From CAWCBG01 sp963793845 (lineage in GTDB: Bacteria > Acidobacteriota > Terriglobia > Terriglobales > Acidobacteriaceae): a stretch of 64,000 nt of DNA. Positions 51,045 to 60,913 of the stretch are shown here, piece after piece. Below the pieces are notes generated by a model that was not told where the DNA came from, did no database searches, and saw only the letters and a list, made by a program, of their open reading frames with translations. The DNA lies in assembly GCA_963793845.1 (NCBI GenBank), contig CAWCBG010000012.1, positions 62,001-126,000 of the forward strand. The letters are read 5' to 3'. Each line of letters begins with the position of its first letter. Within the stretch, counting starts at the first letter, position 1. Made by a program: the position numbers and the translations under genes.

Positions 51045-54000
51045 ATGGCTGGTGACGGACAAGGTACGTCCCGTAAGCCGGAGAATGGCATTGCGGTCTC
51101 CAGCGGCGAGAGTTCCGCCGCCATGCCGAAGCCTGCCCTCGGACGGGAGGACAGGACCCTGTCTGACGGCGATAGCCTCAATCCCAACGCCGACGCTACG
51201 CTCATTACCCCCGCCCTTCCGGCCAGCGCCCCCTCCGATGCCCAGACCGTTGTCGGCAAGACGCCGTCCGATGTAACCCCGTCCCTTGCCAACTCCGTGT
51301 TCAAGGCCATTGGGGCTACCGTCTTCGAAGAAGGCGCGGTCCTTGGCGGGCGTTTCGAGATCCTTAAGCTGCTCGGCATGGGCGGTATGGGCGCAGTCTA
51401 CAAGGCGCGAGACAACGAAGTCGATCGTATCGTGGGACTCAAGGTCATACGGCCTGATCTGGCCGGTAATCCTGCCATCCTGGCGCGATTCAAGCAGGAG
51501 CTGGTGCTGGCGCGGCAGGTCACACACAAGAACATCATCCGCATTTACGACCTGAACGAAGCTGACGGCGTGAAGTTCATCACCATGGAATTCATCGAAG
51601 GTGAGGACTTGCGCACCATCCTGACGCGCGAAAAGAAGCTTGCGCCGGCGGACTCCGTGGAGATCATGCTGCAGTCCTGCGCCGGGCTGCAGGCGATGCA
51701 CAGCGAAGGTGTGATCCACCGCGACCTGAAGCCCAGCAACATCATGCGCGACAACGCCAACGGGCGGGTCGTCATCATGGATTTCGGCCTGGCCAAGACC
51801 GTCCAGAGCGATGGCATGACCCAGACCGGCATGATGATCGGCACCATGGAGTACATGTCGCCCGAGCAGGCCATGGGCTCGGAACTGGACGCGCGCTCCG
51901 ACATCTTCGCCGTAGGCTTGATTTTCTACGAACTGCTTACCGGATATATTCCGTTCCGCGCCGATAGCGCCATTGCCAGCCTGGTGAAGCGTACCCAGGA
52001 ACGCGCCGTGCCGCTGTTGGATGTGGATTCGTCCATTCCGCCGGCGCTCAGCGAGGCGGTCGGCAAGTGCCTGGAACGTGATCCGCAAAACCGCTATGCC
52101 TCGGCGCAGGACCTGATTCACGACCTGGAAGTCTGGCAGGGAAAGAGACCCAGTTCCCAATCCAGCCTGATGGGAACGCGTCCGTATTCTTCTCCAGCCA
52201 TCGCCGCGCCCGCGCCTCCGCAGCCCTTTCCGCGGAAGTGGCTCGCGATTGGCGTGACGGCTCTTGTGCTATTGGCGGGAATTGGTGGTGCTGTCTGGTA
52301 CAAATTCGGGCCGGCCGTTGGCGCGCCGGGAAGCGCGGCAGTGCAAGGTCCGGTAATGTCGCTGGCCATCGTTCCTTACTACAACGCGACCGGCGATCCC
52401 AGCCTGAACTGGATGTCCGCCAGCGTCTCCGAAACCTTGAGCTCCGATATCGGCCAGTCAGCCCATGTCCACATGGTTTCGCCCGGACGTTTGCAACAGG
52501 TCTTGCGCGATCTGCACATCTCGCCTGACTCGCAACTGGACCTGTCGACCATGCGGCGGATCGCTGACTTCACCAACGCCGACACCATTGTGTTCGGCCA
52601 ATATCTCAAGTCAGGCGACGAGATTCGTATTAATTCGACCGTGCTCGACTTGAAGCATGATCGCAACATCGAGATCAAGACAGACATCCCCAATGAGAAG
52701 GATCTGTTGGGCGGGTTGGATAAGTTGGCCGATGATGTCCGGCAGAAGCTCGCCGCCACGCCGGAAATTCTCAAGGAGTTGCAGGCGCATTCGCAGCGAG
52801 TCCCGACCAACTCGATTCCTGCCTTGAAGGCGTACGACGAAGGCATGCAACTGGCGCGAACCGGCGACTACAACAAAGCAGTCACGAAGTTTGAAGAGGC
52901 GACGACCGACGACTCCAATTTTGCGCTGGCCTATTCTAAGCTGGCCGAGACGTACAGCCGCCTCGGATTCGATGATAAGGCCGAACGCGCGTCCCGCCGC
53001 GCGCTGGCCCTTGCCGACAATCTTTCCGCCGCAGACCGCTACCGCATTCAGGCCAGCAACGCCCGGGTGACGAATGACATTCCGAAGGCCATCGAGGCAT
53101 ACGAGAATCTAACCAAGGTCAACCCGAACGATCTGGACGCACAATTCGCTTTGGCGACCCTCTACATGGACGCCAGCAAGTTCGACGATGCACGCAAACG
53201 TCTGAAGCTGGTGCTGGACTCCGATCCGAAGAACATCGACGCACTGGTCTCAAGCGGCAACCTGGAGATCTATACCGGCAATCCACAAGCGGCGCTCGAA
53301 GTCCTCAACCGCGCTCTGAGTTATGCAATCCAGTTCGACAACCAGGAGGCGAAGGCGGCGGTGCTTCACTCCATGGGTGTCGCCTATGAGGAATTGGACA
53401 AGCCGGAAGACGCTCTCCAGAATCTGCAGCAGGCGTTGGCCATCCGCAGGAAGATTAACGACCAGATCGGCATATCGAAGAGCTTGAATGAGATTGCCCA
53501 GGTGCAGGACCAGATGGGTAAGTCCGCCGAGGCCCTGGCCAGCTATAACGAGGCCCTGACGCTACGCCGTCAGATTGGTGATAAGAAGGGCATTGCCAAA
53601 ACGCTGATCCAGCTCGGGTCGTTCTACCATGATCACGGAAAATACAATGAGGCGCTTCCCCTGATGACGGAGGCCCTTCAGTTGTCACGTGACCTGGGGG
53701 ACGAATCGGCTCAGGCGCGATGCCTGAACAACCTGGGCAGCATTTATGCCAACCAGGGGAATTATCAGGCGGCATTGACCTATTTTCAGCAGGCCAAGGA
53801 TATTCGCGAGAAGCTGCATCTCGAGGGACCCGCCGCGGAGTCGCTCCATAATCTGGCGGAAACCAATATGCGGTTGGGACAGTACGATGATGCGACCAGC
53901 GAAAACCTGAAAGCTCTCGAAAGCTATCGCAATATAGGCGATCAGAAGATGGCTGCTGTGGTTTCTACCAGCATGGGCGCTCTCTTCGACGCACAGGGTC

Positions 54001-54752
54001 AATATGCGAGGGCGCTGGCTGCAGAGCGGGATGCAGTCGACATCTTTCACAAAATCAATGACCGCACCGCGAATGCAGTGGAAGCCATCGGCGGATATGG
54101 GAACACACTCTCCGAGATGGGCCGCAGCGACGAGGGGCAAGCGAGCATCGAAGAAGCCCTGAAGATTGCCGGCGAGGTCAAGAACGACAGCGTGCTGTCG
54201 CTGGCCTTGAACTGGCTGGGAGACAGCTATTTCTATCGCGGCGACTTTGCTGCGGCCCGCCAACAATATGAACGCGCATCACAAGCTGCCGCCAGGAGCG
54301 GTGACCGTCAGCGGGTGGTACTGTCCAAGTTCAATCTCGCCAAGGTCGACGCATGGCAGGGCAGATCGCAGGCTGCGGCGGCGACCCAGAAGAAAGTCGT
54401 GGAAGAAGCGGAGCAGTTGGGTCTGAAAGCCTTGTCGGTGCAGGCTTCGATCTATCTCGCCGACTCATTGTTGGCCTCGAACAAGACCGATGCAGCCCGG
54501 CAGGAGCTTGACAAAGCCATCAACCGCGCCGAAAAACTTGGCTTGATCGTTGAGCAGGCACGCGCCAAGTACGTGTTGGCCCAGCTTCTGACCCGGACCG
54601 GGGCAGCCAAGGAAGCAGTGCCTGAATATCGGGAAGCCGTCCGAATTCTGGAATCTGTCAGCAAGCAGGACGGAGCTGCGCGATTCCTCGAACGTGCTGA
54701 TATCAAGGATATGTATCAGGACTCGGCCAAAGCCTATCAAGGCGCAATGTAG
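51045..54752 (+). CDS. Ser/Thr kinase with membrane anchor, FlgO-like domain and long TPR array
   Basis: A 1235-residue protein. A disordered lead (1-100) precedes a PknB-type kinase (about 103-365; GMGGMG, Lys133, HRDLKPSN, DFGLAK, SPEQ). A membrane helix lies at about 400-422. A FlgO/TolB-N-like domain follows at about 445-580 (LAIVPYYNATGDPSLNWM; DTIVFGQYL), then about 15 TPR repeats to the C-terminus (e.g. ALASYNEALTLRRQIGDKKG). The kinase should be cytoplasmic and the TPR part periplasmic, so it probably acts as a transmembrane sensor. It is followed by a terminator and transcribed alone. Confidence 0.92.
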   Translation: MAGDGQGTSRKPENGIAVSSGESSAAMPKPALGREDRTLSDGDSLNPNADATLITPALPASAPSDAQTVVGKTPSDVTPSLANSVFKAIGATVFEEGAVLGGRFEILKLLGMGGMGAVYKARDNEVDRIVGLKVIRPDLAGNPAILARFKQELVLARQVTHKNIIRIYDLNEADGVKFITMEFIEGEDLRTILTREKKLAPADSVEIMLQSCAGLQAMHSEGVIHRDLKPSNIMRDNANGRVVIMDFGLAKTVQSDGMTQTGMMIGTMEYMSPEQAMGSELDARSDIFAVGLIFYELLTGYIPFRADSAIASLVKRTQERAVPLLDVDSSIPPALSEAVGKCLERDPQNRYASAQDLIHDLEVWQGKRPSSQSSLMGTRPYSSPAIAAPAPPQPFPRKWLAIGVTALVLLAGIGGAVWYKFGPAVGAPGSAAVQGPVMSLAIVPYYNATGDPSLNWMSASVSETLSSDIGQSAHVHMVSPGRLQQVLRDLHISPDSQLDLSTMRRIADFTNADTIVFGQYLKSGDEIRINSTVLDLKHDRNIEIKTDIPNEKDLLGGLDKLADDVRQKLAATPEILKELQAHSQRVPTNSIPALKAYDEGMQLARTGDYNKAVTKFEEATTDDSNFALAYSKLAETYSRLGFDDKAERASRRALALADNLSAADRYRIQASNARVTNDIPKAIEAYENLTKVNPNDLDAQFALATLYMDASKFDDARKRLKLVLDSDPKNIDALVSSGNLEIYTGNPQAALEVLNRALSYAIQFDNQEAKAAVLHSMGVAYEELDKPEDALQNLQQALAIRRKINDQIGISKSLNEIAQVQDQMGKSAEALASYNEALTLRRQIGDKKGIAKTLIQLGSFYHDHGKYNEALPLMTEALQLSRDLGDESAQARCLNNLGSIYANQGNYQAALTYFQQAKDIREKLHLEGPAAESLHNLAETNMRLGQYDDATSENLKALESYRNIGDQKMAAVVSTSMGALFDAQGQYARALAAERDAVDIFHKINDRTANAVEAIGGYGNTLSEMGRSDEGQASIEEALKIAGEVKNDSVLSLALNWLGDSYFYRGDFAAARQQYERASQAAARSGDRQRVVLSKFNLAKVDAWQGRSQAAAATQKKVVEEAEQLGLKALSVQASIYLADSLLASNKTDAARQELDKAINRAEKLGLIVEQARAKYVLAQLLTRTGAAKEAVPEYREAVRILESVSKQDGAARFLERADIKDMYQDSAKAYQGAM

Positions 54753-54774
54753 AATCCGCTACCGCCCGAAAGGA

Positions 54775-54812
54775 AAGAGCTCCGGCGCCGGCCGGAGCTC
54801 TTCTTCATTTGG
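54775..54812 (+). terminator. Rho-independent terminator after kinase-TPR gene
   Basis: A perfect 11-bp stem (AAGAGCTCCGG / CCGGAGCTCTT) with a six-base loop, followed by CTTCATTT. It could serve both the kinase gene and the convergent lectin gene. Confidence 0.85.
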
Positions 54813-54841
54813 GAACAAGGATATTGGGGACAACGATCCCG

Positions 54842-56339
54842 TTATGGCAAGGTGCTCCTCCTCGGTTCCGTCGCCACCGGCTTGGGCGGTTCCGCCACCA
54901 GCCCGCTCTGGTGGGTTGGATGGGCGAATACCATGAAGGTTGCGACCAAGTCCGACAAATCATGTCCTTTGCCCGACGTGGTTCCGTCGAAGACATTCGG
55001 GTCATAGCATGGCGGGTTGTCGCCCGGCGGATTGCAAATGCTGATCCAGTTGTTCGAACCGATCGGATCCGCCTTTAGGTAATCCGCATTGTCGTTCGTG
55101 ACCGGATCCGCAGTGTAGTAACTTGTGCTCAAAAGGATCGGCCCGAGTAGACCCAGCGGACAATCGACAGTGGTGGTCATGTCGCTTGCCTGGCAGGTGA
55201 CGGAGTAGACCATGCATTGGCCCCCCGTCTCCAGGTAGGTTATGCATGTCTCGTTCTGGAACTGAGTGCCCTTCAACCGGTTTTGATAGAAGGTGTTGCG
55301 GTCGGTTGGAGTCGCCGTCACCGTCATGTAGTCGCCGTCGGTCTCTGAGCCCATCGGATAGGTGACTTTAGCGACATGTCCCCCAAAGGTAAAGGTGTTA
55401 GTGGACCCATCGTTCTTAATCTGTTCCTGCACCTGGGTCGTCATGTACGGCGTGAACTCCCATTCCGTTATGTCCTGCACGGTGGCCTTGGACGATTGCG
55501 AGGCAGTGAAGCCGACCCACGCAGATCCGCTATCCAGATTCAATGCCGTGATGGTGTAGGGAATGTTGATGATGGGAGCCGAATTCGGCGTGTGGGTCCC
55601 CTGAATGAAAGTGGGATCGACCCAAACCTGCAAGTTTCCGCTGCCGTTCGTGCCCGGCGGGGTGTATTGGATCACTCGCATAGTGAGTGTTGCCGTCGGC
55701 CAGCGCGTTCGCGGTAATCGCACTCGGTGATACCAGGCAGCTGGTGACATTCGTATTCTGTCCGATGGTGTAAGTGCCGGGCAGATGCACCGGGGTGTTG
55801 TACCCAGTTCCGCAGCTCTGCACTGCAACGTGATTTCCATTCGGATCCCAGTCGTTGTGGCTGATGTCAAACTCGATTGCCAGGCTGTTCCCAATGCCGG
55901 CGTAGCCCAGACCCCCTGCGCCAGAAGCGAGCCTGCCTGCGCCAACCGCAGTCAAGCCCACGCCAGATGCTCCCATCGTCGTGTCAACGGACGAAGAGTT
56001 CTGCACCAGGAATGAAAAGCCGTCTCCTCTCCCCGCGTTGCTGGTAGGAGCATGCATCTGGAAACTGAAGTATGTAAAAAAGCCGCTGGCGACAGGCTGC
56101 TTTAGCGTGAAATAGCTACTGGTTGCGTCAGGGTGCCCCTGGTTGGCTGGGTCAGAACCCTTGCCAATACGAAGCACCTTTTGCGCTTGCCAGTTAGCCT
56201 GTGAGGCGCCGTTCAATTGCAGGTTCGCCAAGGAACTGAAGTCGGGAAATCTGATTTGCTGTGCAGTGGCCACGCTGACCAGCAAGAGCGTGAGAACACA
56301 CGCGCAAAGCAAAGCCATGAATGTTTTTCCAGTTTGCAT
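54842..56339 (-). pseudogene. L-type lectin-domain secreted protein, frameshifted
   Basis: Two frames of the minus strand together encode one protein. The first, from ATG 56339 (GGCAGGA upstream), has a signal peptide (LLCACVLTLLLVSVATAQ) and the first part of a bacterial L-type (legume-like) lectin fold: GDGFSFLVQNSS, SLAIEFDISHNDWDPNGNH. The second frame continues from about 55690 (VIQYTPPGTNGSGNLQVWVD) through the rest of the domain and a C-terminal part with several Cys. The single shift is at about 55675-55690. If repaired, the protein would have about 495 residues and bind carbohydrate outside the cell. Either the gene is broken or there is one assembly error. Confidence 0.8.
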
Positions 56340-56758
56340 TTCCTGCCCGTTTCTTGCGCACGGAGGCGCTCTCAAATGTTTGGGGGCTGAGAGTCAGTGC
56401 CAGCGAGACCAGTCAGGGGGAACAGGCCCTTTCCTCGGCAATCCCAGTGGCGCAATTCTGCGTTGATAAGCCTTACAATGTCAAGTAATTACGCTCAATT
56501 ACCCAACTTATAGCGCTAGAGTGGAACAGCGTACACCACGGAGAGGGCGGTGTTGCGCAATTCCGCACTGCATTGGATTGCCGCTCACAGCGCGGCTAAT
56601 TTCATGGTGCGCAATCCCTGGTTGATGTATCATGTGGTTGCGTTTGTTCGAACGGCGCGTTTAGCAGCCATCCCTCTCGATGTCCCGAGCGATTTCTGCC
56701 CGTAACCTTCCGATCCAATCAGCGCACATCAACACCAATTGAGGAACTAAGAAACACA
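56340..56758. other. Intergenic region upstream of cspA
   Basis: 419 bases without a gene. The right part, next to cspA, is AT-richer than its surroundings. As with other csp genes, a long 5' leader that folds differently in the cold is plausible, but I cannot show a promoter or fold by eye. Confidence 0.4.
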
Positions 56759-56959
56759 ATGGAACAAGGTACAGTGAAGTGGTTTAACGACGCTAAGGGT
56801 TTTGGTTTCATCTCCCGCCAGAATGGCGAAGACGTTTTTGTGCATTTCTCCGCCATCCAGTCGAACGGTTTCCGTTCGTTACAGGAAGGCCAGCAGGTCA
56901 GCTTCGACGTGAAGCGTGGCGCTAAGGGCTGGCAGGCTGAGAACGTCCAGGTTCTGTAA
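56759..56959 (+). CDS. cspA: Cold shock protein, CspA family
   Basis: A 66-residue cold-shock domain protein with RNP1 KGFGFI and RNP2 VFVHFSAI. It binds single-stranded RNA/DNA and melts RNA structures. GAGGAA lies 14 bases before the ATG. It is followed by a hairpin and then an RRM-type RNA-binding gene on the same strand; both are typical RNA-chaperone genes. Confidence 0.97.
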   Translation: MEQGTVKWFNDAKGFGFISRQNGEDVFVHFSAIQSNGFRSLQEGQQVSFDVKRGAKGWQAENVQVL

Positions 56960-56967
56960 ACGCAATA

Positions 56968-57009
56968 GCAAAGGGAGGGGCTGCCGCGAGGCTGCCCTTT
57001 GCCATTTTC
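56968..57009 (+). terminator. Possible terminator after cspA
   Basis: GCAAAGGG pairs with CCCTTTGC, enclosing a 19-base loop, and is followed by CATTTTCG. The lower stem is perfect and the upper part unpaired, so strength is uncertain; partial read-through to the RRM gene is possible. Confidence 0.5.
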
Positions 57010-57116
57010 GTGGCTAAGTCTTTCAGTCGAGTCTTTAGTCGAAAGCACCCCAACCACGGCCGCGACCGGCAGCAAGCTTGATCCGGACGGCGGCCACTTC
57101 CAGGAGCGAGGTAATT

Positions 57117-57494
57117 ATGAAAAACATTTACGTGGGGAACCTGACCTTCGATGCGACTGAAGACCAAGTCCGCTCACTGTTTGAGGCGTACGGCCCGGTG
57201 GACAAAGTCAGCATCGTCACCGACCGCGACACAGGACAGCCGCGCGGCTTTGCGTTTGTCGAAATGACCGACGATGACTCTGCGGGCAAGGCCATGGAGG
57301 CTTTGAACGGTACCAACCTCGGCGGCCGTAACCTCACTGTGAATGAAGCGCGTCCCAAGACTGACCGTCCGCGTGGCGGTGGTGGTGGCGGCGGCCGTGG
57401 CGGCTTTGGCGGCGGCGGCGGCGGACGTGGCGGCGGTGGCGGCCGCGGCGGCAACCGTGGCGGTGGTGGTGGCGGCGGCGGCTGGGGACGCTAG
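57117..57494 (+). CDS. Glycine-rich RRM RNA-binding protein
   Basis: A 125-residue protein. One RRM (about 1-82) has RNP2 IYVGNL and RNP1 GFAFVEM. The tail (about 87-125) is almost all Gly and Arg. It resembles the cold-induced Rbp proteins of cyanobacteria. The ATG at 57117 has GGAGCGAGG upstream. The tail is coded by GGT/GGC-rich near-repeats, which may be length-variable. It is followed by a strong terminator. Confidence 0.93.
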   Translation: MKNIYVGNLTFDATEDQVRSLFEAYGPVDKVSIVTDRDTGQPRGFAFVEMTDDDSAGKAMEALNGTNLGGRNLTVNEARPKTDRPRGGGGGGGRGGFGGGGGGRGGGGGRGGNRGGGGGGGGWGR

Positions 57495-57519
57495 TTCGGC
57501 ACAACTTCCAAAGATTGAC

Positions 57520-57556
57520 AGAAGGACGCTCTTGACGGAGCGTCCTTCTCTTTGTT
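57520..57556 (+). terminator. Rho-independent terminator after RRM gene
   Basis: A 12-bp perfect stem (AGAAGGACGCTC / GAGCGTCCTTCT) around TTGACG, followed by CTTTGTT, 26 bases after the stop. Confidence 0.9.
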
Positions 57557-57617
57557 GGAAGAATCATCTTTCCAAGGCCGCGCATCCTTTGCTCATGTGC
57601 TACGGAGGAAAGAGCCT

Positions 57618-58041
57618 ATGACCCGCGATGCACGGTTGATGTGCGGCATCATCCTCATCACAGTTCCCACCATCCAGTATGGCGGCTACTTCCTGCTGAC
57701 GTCGCTCGCGGACAAGAGCTCAGGCTACATGGATAACGCTTTGCGCCAGGACTTCTTTCGGGCAGGCCACGCTCATGCCGGCGTCATCGTTATCTTGTCT
57801 TTGATTTGCGAGCTGCTGGCCGATGCTGCCGTCTTGCCTGCGGCGCTGGTTTGGATGGTACAGGGTAGGAGTTCCAGCCTCGGCGATCCTGATCTCCGCA
57901 GGGTTCTTCTTGTCGACATTGTCGCCCACGGTCACGCAGCCCAGCCGGGCTGATTGGACTTGATCTATCTCGGCGCGGTTGTGCTTGCGATCTCGGTGGT
58001 CACCCTCGGGGTTGGTCTTCTCAGGTCGCTGGCATATGCCT
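57618..58041 (+). pseudogene. Small membrane protein with frameshifts
   Basis: The frame from ATG 57618 (GGAGGAA upstream) encodes LMCGIILITVPTIQYGG, a HAHAGVIVILSLICELLADAA helix (quoted in part) and LPAALVWM. It then loses the family pattern at about 57858. Another frame continues GVPASAILISAGFF...LSPTVTQPS. After a further shift at about 57945-57965 the end is YLGAVVLAISVVTLGVG...LAYA, stopping at 58041. Repaired, it would be a ~140-residue membrane protein with four helices. At least two indels separate the parts. Confidence 0.75.
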
Positions 58042-58071
58042 GACGAGGACGCAGCCTTCTTGCTATTTCCC

Positions 58072-60714
58072 TCACAGCACCTTGGCGATGACCGCGGTTA
58101 TGTCATCGCCCTGCTCGCCGGGACTGAACTTTTGCACACCCGCGATGAGCGTCTCCAGAAGGGAAGCGGCCGAAGCGGCCCGGTTCTCTTGCAGCAACGC
58201 AATTAACCGCTCCTCGCCGAACTCTTCGCCGTCGGGAGCAGCGGCTTCGGTCACGCCGTCGGTATAAATTGCGAACAAGTCCCCTGAGTAGAGCTGTACC
58301 TCCGCCACTTCGCACTCCCACTCCGGAAACAGGCCCATCACGGTTGCAGTCGACTCCAGCCGTTCGACCGTGTTGTCACGACGTAACAGCAGCGGAGGAT
58401 TGTGCCCGCAATTCACATATCGCAAGCGACGTGATTGCGCCTCATAGCAACCGAAGAACATGGTCGCATAGTGACTGGGTTCGCTGTTCGCATAGAACAG
58501 CCGGTTCACCGACTGCAACAATCGCGGCAGGTCCTCCCGCGCCACGCCGTATTGCCCGCGCAGATTGGCTTGCAGATTCGCCATAAGCAGGGCGGCAGGA
58601 AATCCTTTGCCGGAAATATCGGCTAAGGCGAAGCCGATGAGTCCCGGCGCCAGTTCGAGAAAGTCGTAATAATCGCCGCCCACCACGCGAGCCTGCACAC
58701 ATTCGCCGGCGAAGTCGAGGGTTGCCACCCGGGGCGGATTCTGTGGGAAGAGTTTGCGCTGCACCTGACGCGCGAGATCGATTTCATGAGCCGCGCGGCG
58801 TTCGACCTCCATGCGCTCGGCGATCTCTTCACCCATCTGAATATTTTCCAGCGTACTGCTCGCCTGGCTGGCGATGATCGCGAGCAGGCGCTTATCCTCG
58901 CGCGAGTACGGTTCCTCCGATTTGCGGGGTCCCAGCACCAGCAGGCCAAGGCGCTGCCCGTCGCGACCCGAGATGGGGACGAGACACTCGGCGCGCAGTC
59001 TCTCCAGGCCGGGACTTGTGGTCTGCGGGCTGATCTCGTAGGGCTGCCCACGTTCGAACACATGATTGAGGAAGGGGGAATCCAGCGACACTTCCTGCGC
59101 GCCGACCTCTGGCGGCGAATCATCCCGCAACAACAGGTAGACCAGCAGGAACGTGGGATGCAAAGCCTGCCGCAGGTGGCTCTCGAGGAGATTCGAAAGC
59201 TGGGTCCGGGTGCGCACTTCGCGCGTCTTCTCCACCAATTCCTCGAGAATCTGTTTGGTGTCATACGAATTCCGGAAAAACGCCCGGTCCACCCGCTGGC
59301 TCACCCGTTGCTGCACCCACGCCCCGCCGCCCACTAGGGCAATCCCGAACATCGCGCCAATCGGAATCGCAGCGCCCGAGTTCGCCGGATACTGCTGCGA
59401 AAAGGAGTGGGCCAAGGCAAGCGTGGCGCCGACTCCCAGAATCATGATCAGGATGAGAAATCCGCGCTGCACCAACAGGTACCGGGCGCTGCGTCGCAGA
59501 AGCACCGGGACCTCAAGCACACGATGCTTGACCACCGCGTAGGCGATCGAAACCGGCATTAGAAAGATGGCCAGAACCGCAGGCGCCCAATACCAATACG
59601 GCAGTTGGTAAAAGTCGATATGGCGGTGCATCGAGATCAACCGCATGACGATCCAAGGTGCCATTCCGAGCACAGTTCCCCAGACCATCACTCGCGTCTT
59701 GATTCGCGCTTGGACAGTCGGAGCCTGCACGCTGTTTCCGATCAGCGAAAGCAGTCCCAGAGCGAAACCGCCAAACATGTATAAATTGCCAACGCCCGTC
59801 AACACGATCGACGGAATGCGGGTGAGAACGAACCATGCCGGGTCAAGCGAGCCCGTCATCAGAACCAGGCAAGCCAGAGGGGCCGAGATCAAAACCGCGG
59901 CGCCAAGAAGAACCTTCTTCAACCAGGGGATCCGTTTGTCGATTCGTGATTGTGCCGGGAAGGTCGCGAACAGGTAGTAGAAGGCAGCCGGGACGATAGG
60001 GAAAAATGCCACCAGGTAGGCGAGCGCAAATCCGCGGAGAGCTGGGGGAATGATTCCACTCATCATCGCCATGGGAGCGGAAGCAATCAGTCCGGCAAAG
60101 CACAGACATAAGAGCCATGCGCTGCGGTCCTGGATTCGCAGAAAGAGCACCGGGAAGCCAACCAGCACGAACAGTACCGGAAAGGAGCTCAGCAGTGACG
60201 ACATCACGATCTCGCCGGGACTTCTCTTCCGCGTGTCCGGCGGCGCCGGATCGAGCACCACGGTAACTGGTTGGGGAGAGCCACTCCCGGAACGCAGCAC
60301 TGTGAGCGGCACGGAATCGCCGGCATGCCCGCCCACGAACGCGGTATACAAAGGCTCCCGGCTGTAGAACGGCCTCCCGTAGACACTGATCAGGCGATCG
60401 CCGGCATGCAAGCCTGCCCGCTCGGCCGCACCTCCGGGATAAACTCGGGTGATCTCGACGTACTTTTGAGATATGTGTTCCTGGAAGTCGAATCCCAGGC
60501 TCGCCTGCGGGGAGATCCGGACGTAATACATCCAGATCGCGCTATAGAGGACAGTGGACGCGGCAAACAGGATGGCAGCCGCCAGGCGGATGCGCGGCCA
60601 TAACCCGCCCCCGTCAGACTCCGAAGGGTTTCCGCGGCTCCGGGTGCGCGTCCCCGACAGATCGCCGATGTCGTCGCTGAGTCCGAGGTCTGAAGCCATA
60701 GGCAGCTGCGTCAA
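58072..60714 (-). CDS. PDZ- and membrane-domain PP2C (SpoIIE/RsbU-type) phosphatase
   Basis: An 880-residue protein. One helix (about 46-66) is followed by a PDZ domain at about 80-160 (EITRVYPGGAAERAGLHAGD). About seven or eight helices come next (170-455), then a GAF-like domain (about 480-640; FLLVYLLLRDD, CLVPISGRDGQRLGLLV). The C-terminal SpoIIE/RsbU phosphatase (about 660-880) has AGECVQARVVGGDYYDF, ADISGKGFPAALLMAN, YVNCGHNPPLL and IYTDGVTEA. Such phosphatases activate anti-anti-sigma factors. The PDZ could sense a periplasmic peptide. The start may be TTG 60714 or ATG 60699. No anti-sigma factor partner is nearby. Confidence 0.92.
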   Translation of the reverse strand: MTQLPMASDLGLSDDIGDLSGTRTRSRGNPSESDGGGLWPRIRLAAAILFAASTVLYSAIWMYYVRISPQASLGFDFQEHISQKYVEITRVYPGGAAERAGLHAGDRLISVYGRPFYSREPLYTAFVGGHAGDSVPLTVLRSGSGSPQPVTVVLDPAPPDTRKRSPGEIVMSSLLSSFPVLFVLVGFPVLFLRIQDRSAWLLCLCFAGLIASAPMAMMSGIIPPALRGFALAYLVAFFPIVPAAFYYLFATFPAQSRIDKRIPWLKKVLLGAAVLISAPLACLVLMTGSLDPAWFVLTRIPSIVLTGVGNLYMFGGFALGLLSLIGNSVQAPTVQARIKTRVMVWGTVLGMAPWIVMRLISMHRHIDFYQLPYWYWAPAVLAIFLMPVSIAYAVVKHRVLEVPVLLRRSARYLLVQRGFLILIMILGVGATLALAHSFSQQYPANSGAAIPIGAMFGIALVGGGAWVQQRVSQRVDRAFFRNSYDTKQILEELVEKTREVRTRTQLSNLLESHLRQALHPTFLLVYLLLRDDSPPEVGAQEVSLDSPFLNHVFERGQPYEISPQTTSPGLERLRAECLVPISGRDGQRLGLLVLGPRKSEEPYSREDKRLLAIIASQASSTLENIQMGEEIAERMEVERRAAHEIDLARQVQRKLFPQNPPRVATLDFAGECVQARVVGGDYYDFLELAPGLIGFALADISGKGFPAALLMANLQANLRGQYGVAREDLPRLLQSVNRLFYANSEPSHYATMFFGCYEAQSRRLRYVNCGHNPPLLLRRDNTVERLESTATVMGLFPEWECEVAEVQLYSGDLFAIYTDGVTEAAAPDGEEFGEERLIALLQENRAASAASLLETLIAGVQKFSPGEQGDDITAVIAKVL

Positions 60715-60913
60715 GAACTGAGATTGCTGCGCACAATTTTACGCCCCGCCATCCCATAGCTCAGTGACGCAAACGACGCGGTAGCGGCGCTTTGAGCGAA
60801 GCGACAATATCGCGGTCACAGCTCGCGACGGCCGTCGACACTGCCAGCCTTTCTGTCTTCTCTGCGACCGATTCTGGTAGGCTAATCCAACTTCGCCAGC
60901 GGCACGCATTGTC

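Noticed and set aside
57370..57484. GGT/GGC microsatellite as a separate repeat feature
   Set aside because: It is the in-frame coding sequence for the Gly/Arg tail of the RRM protein; noted there instead.
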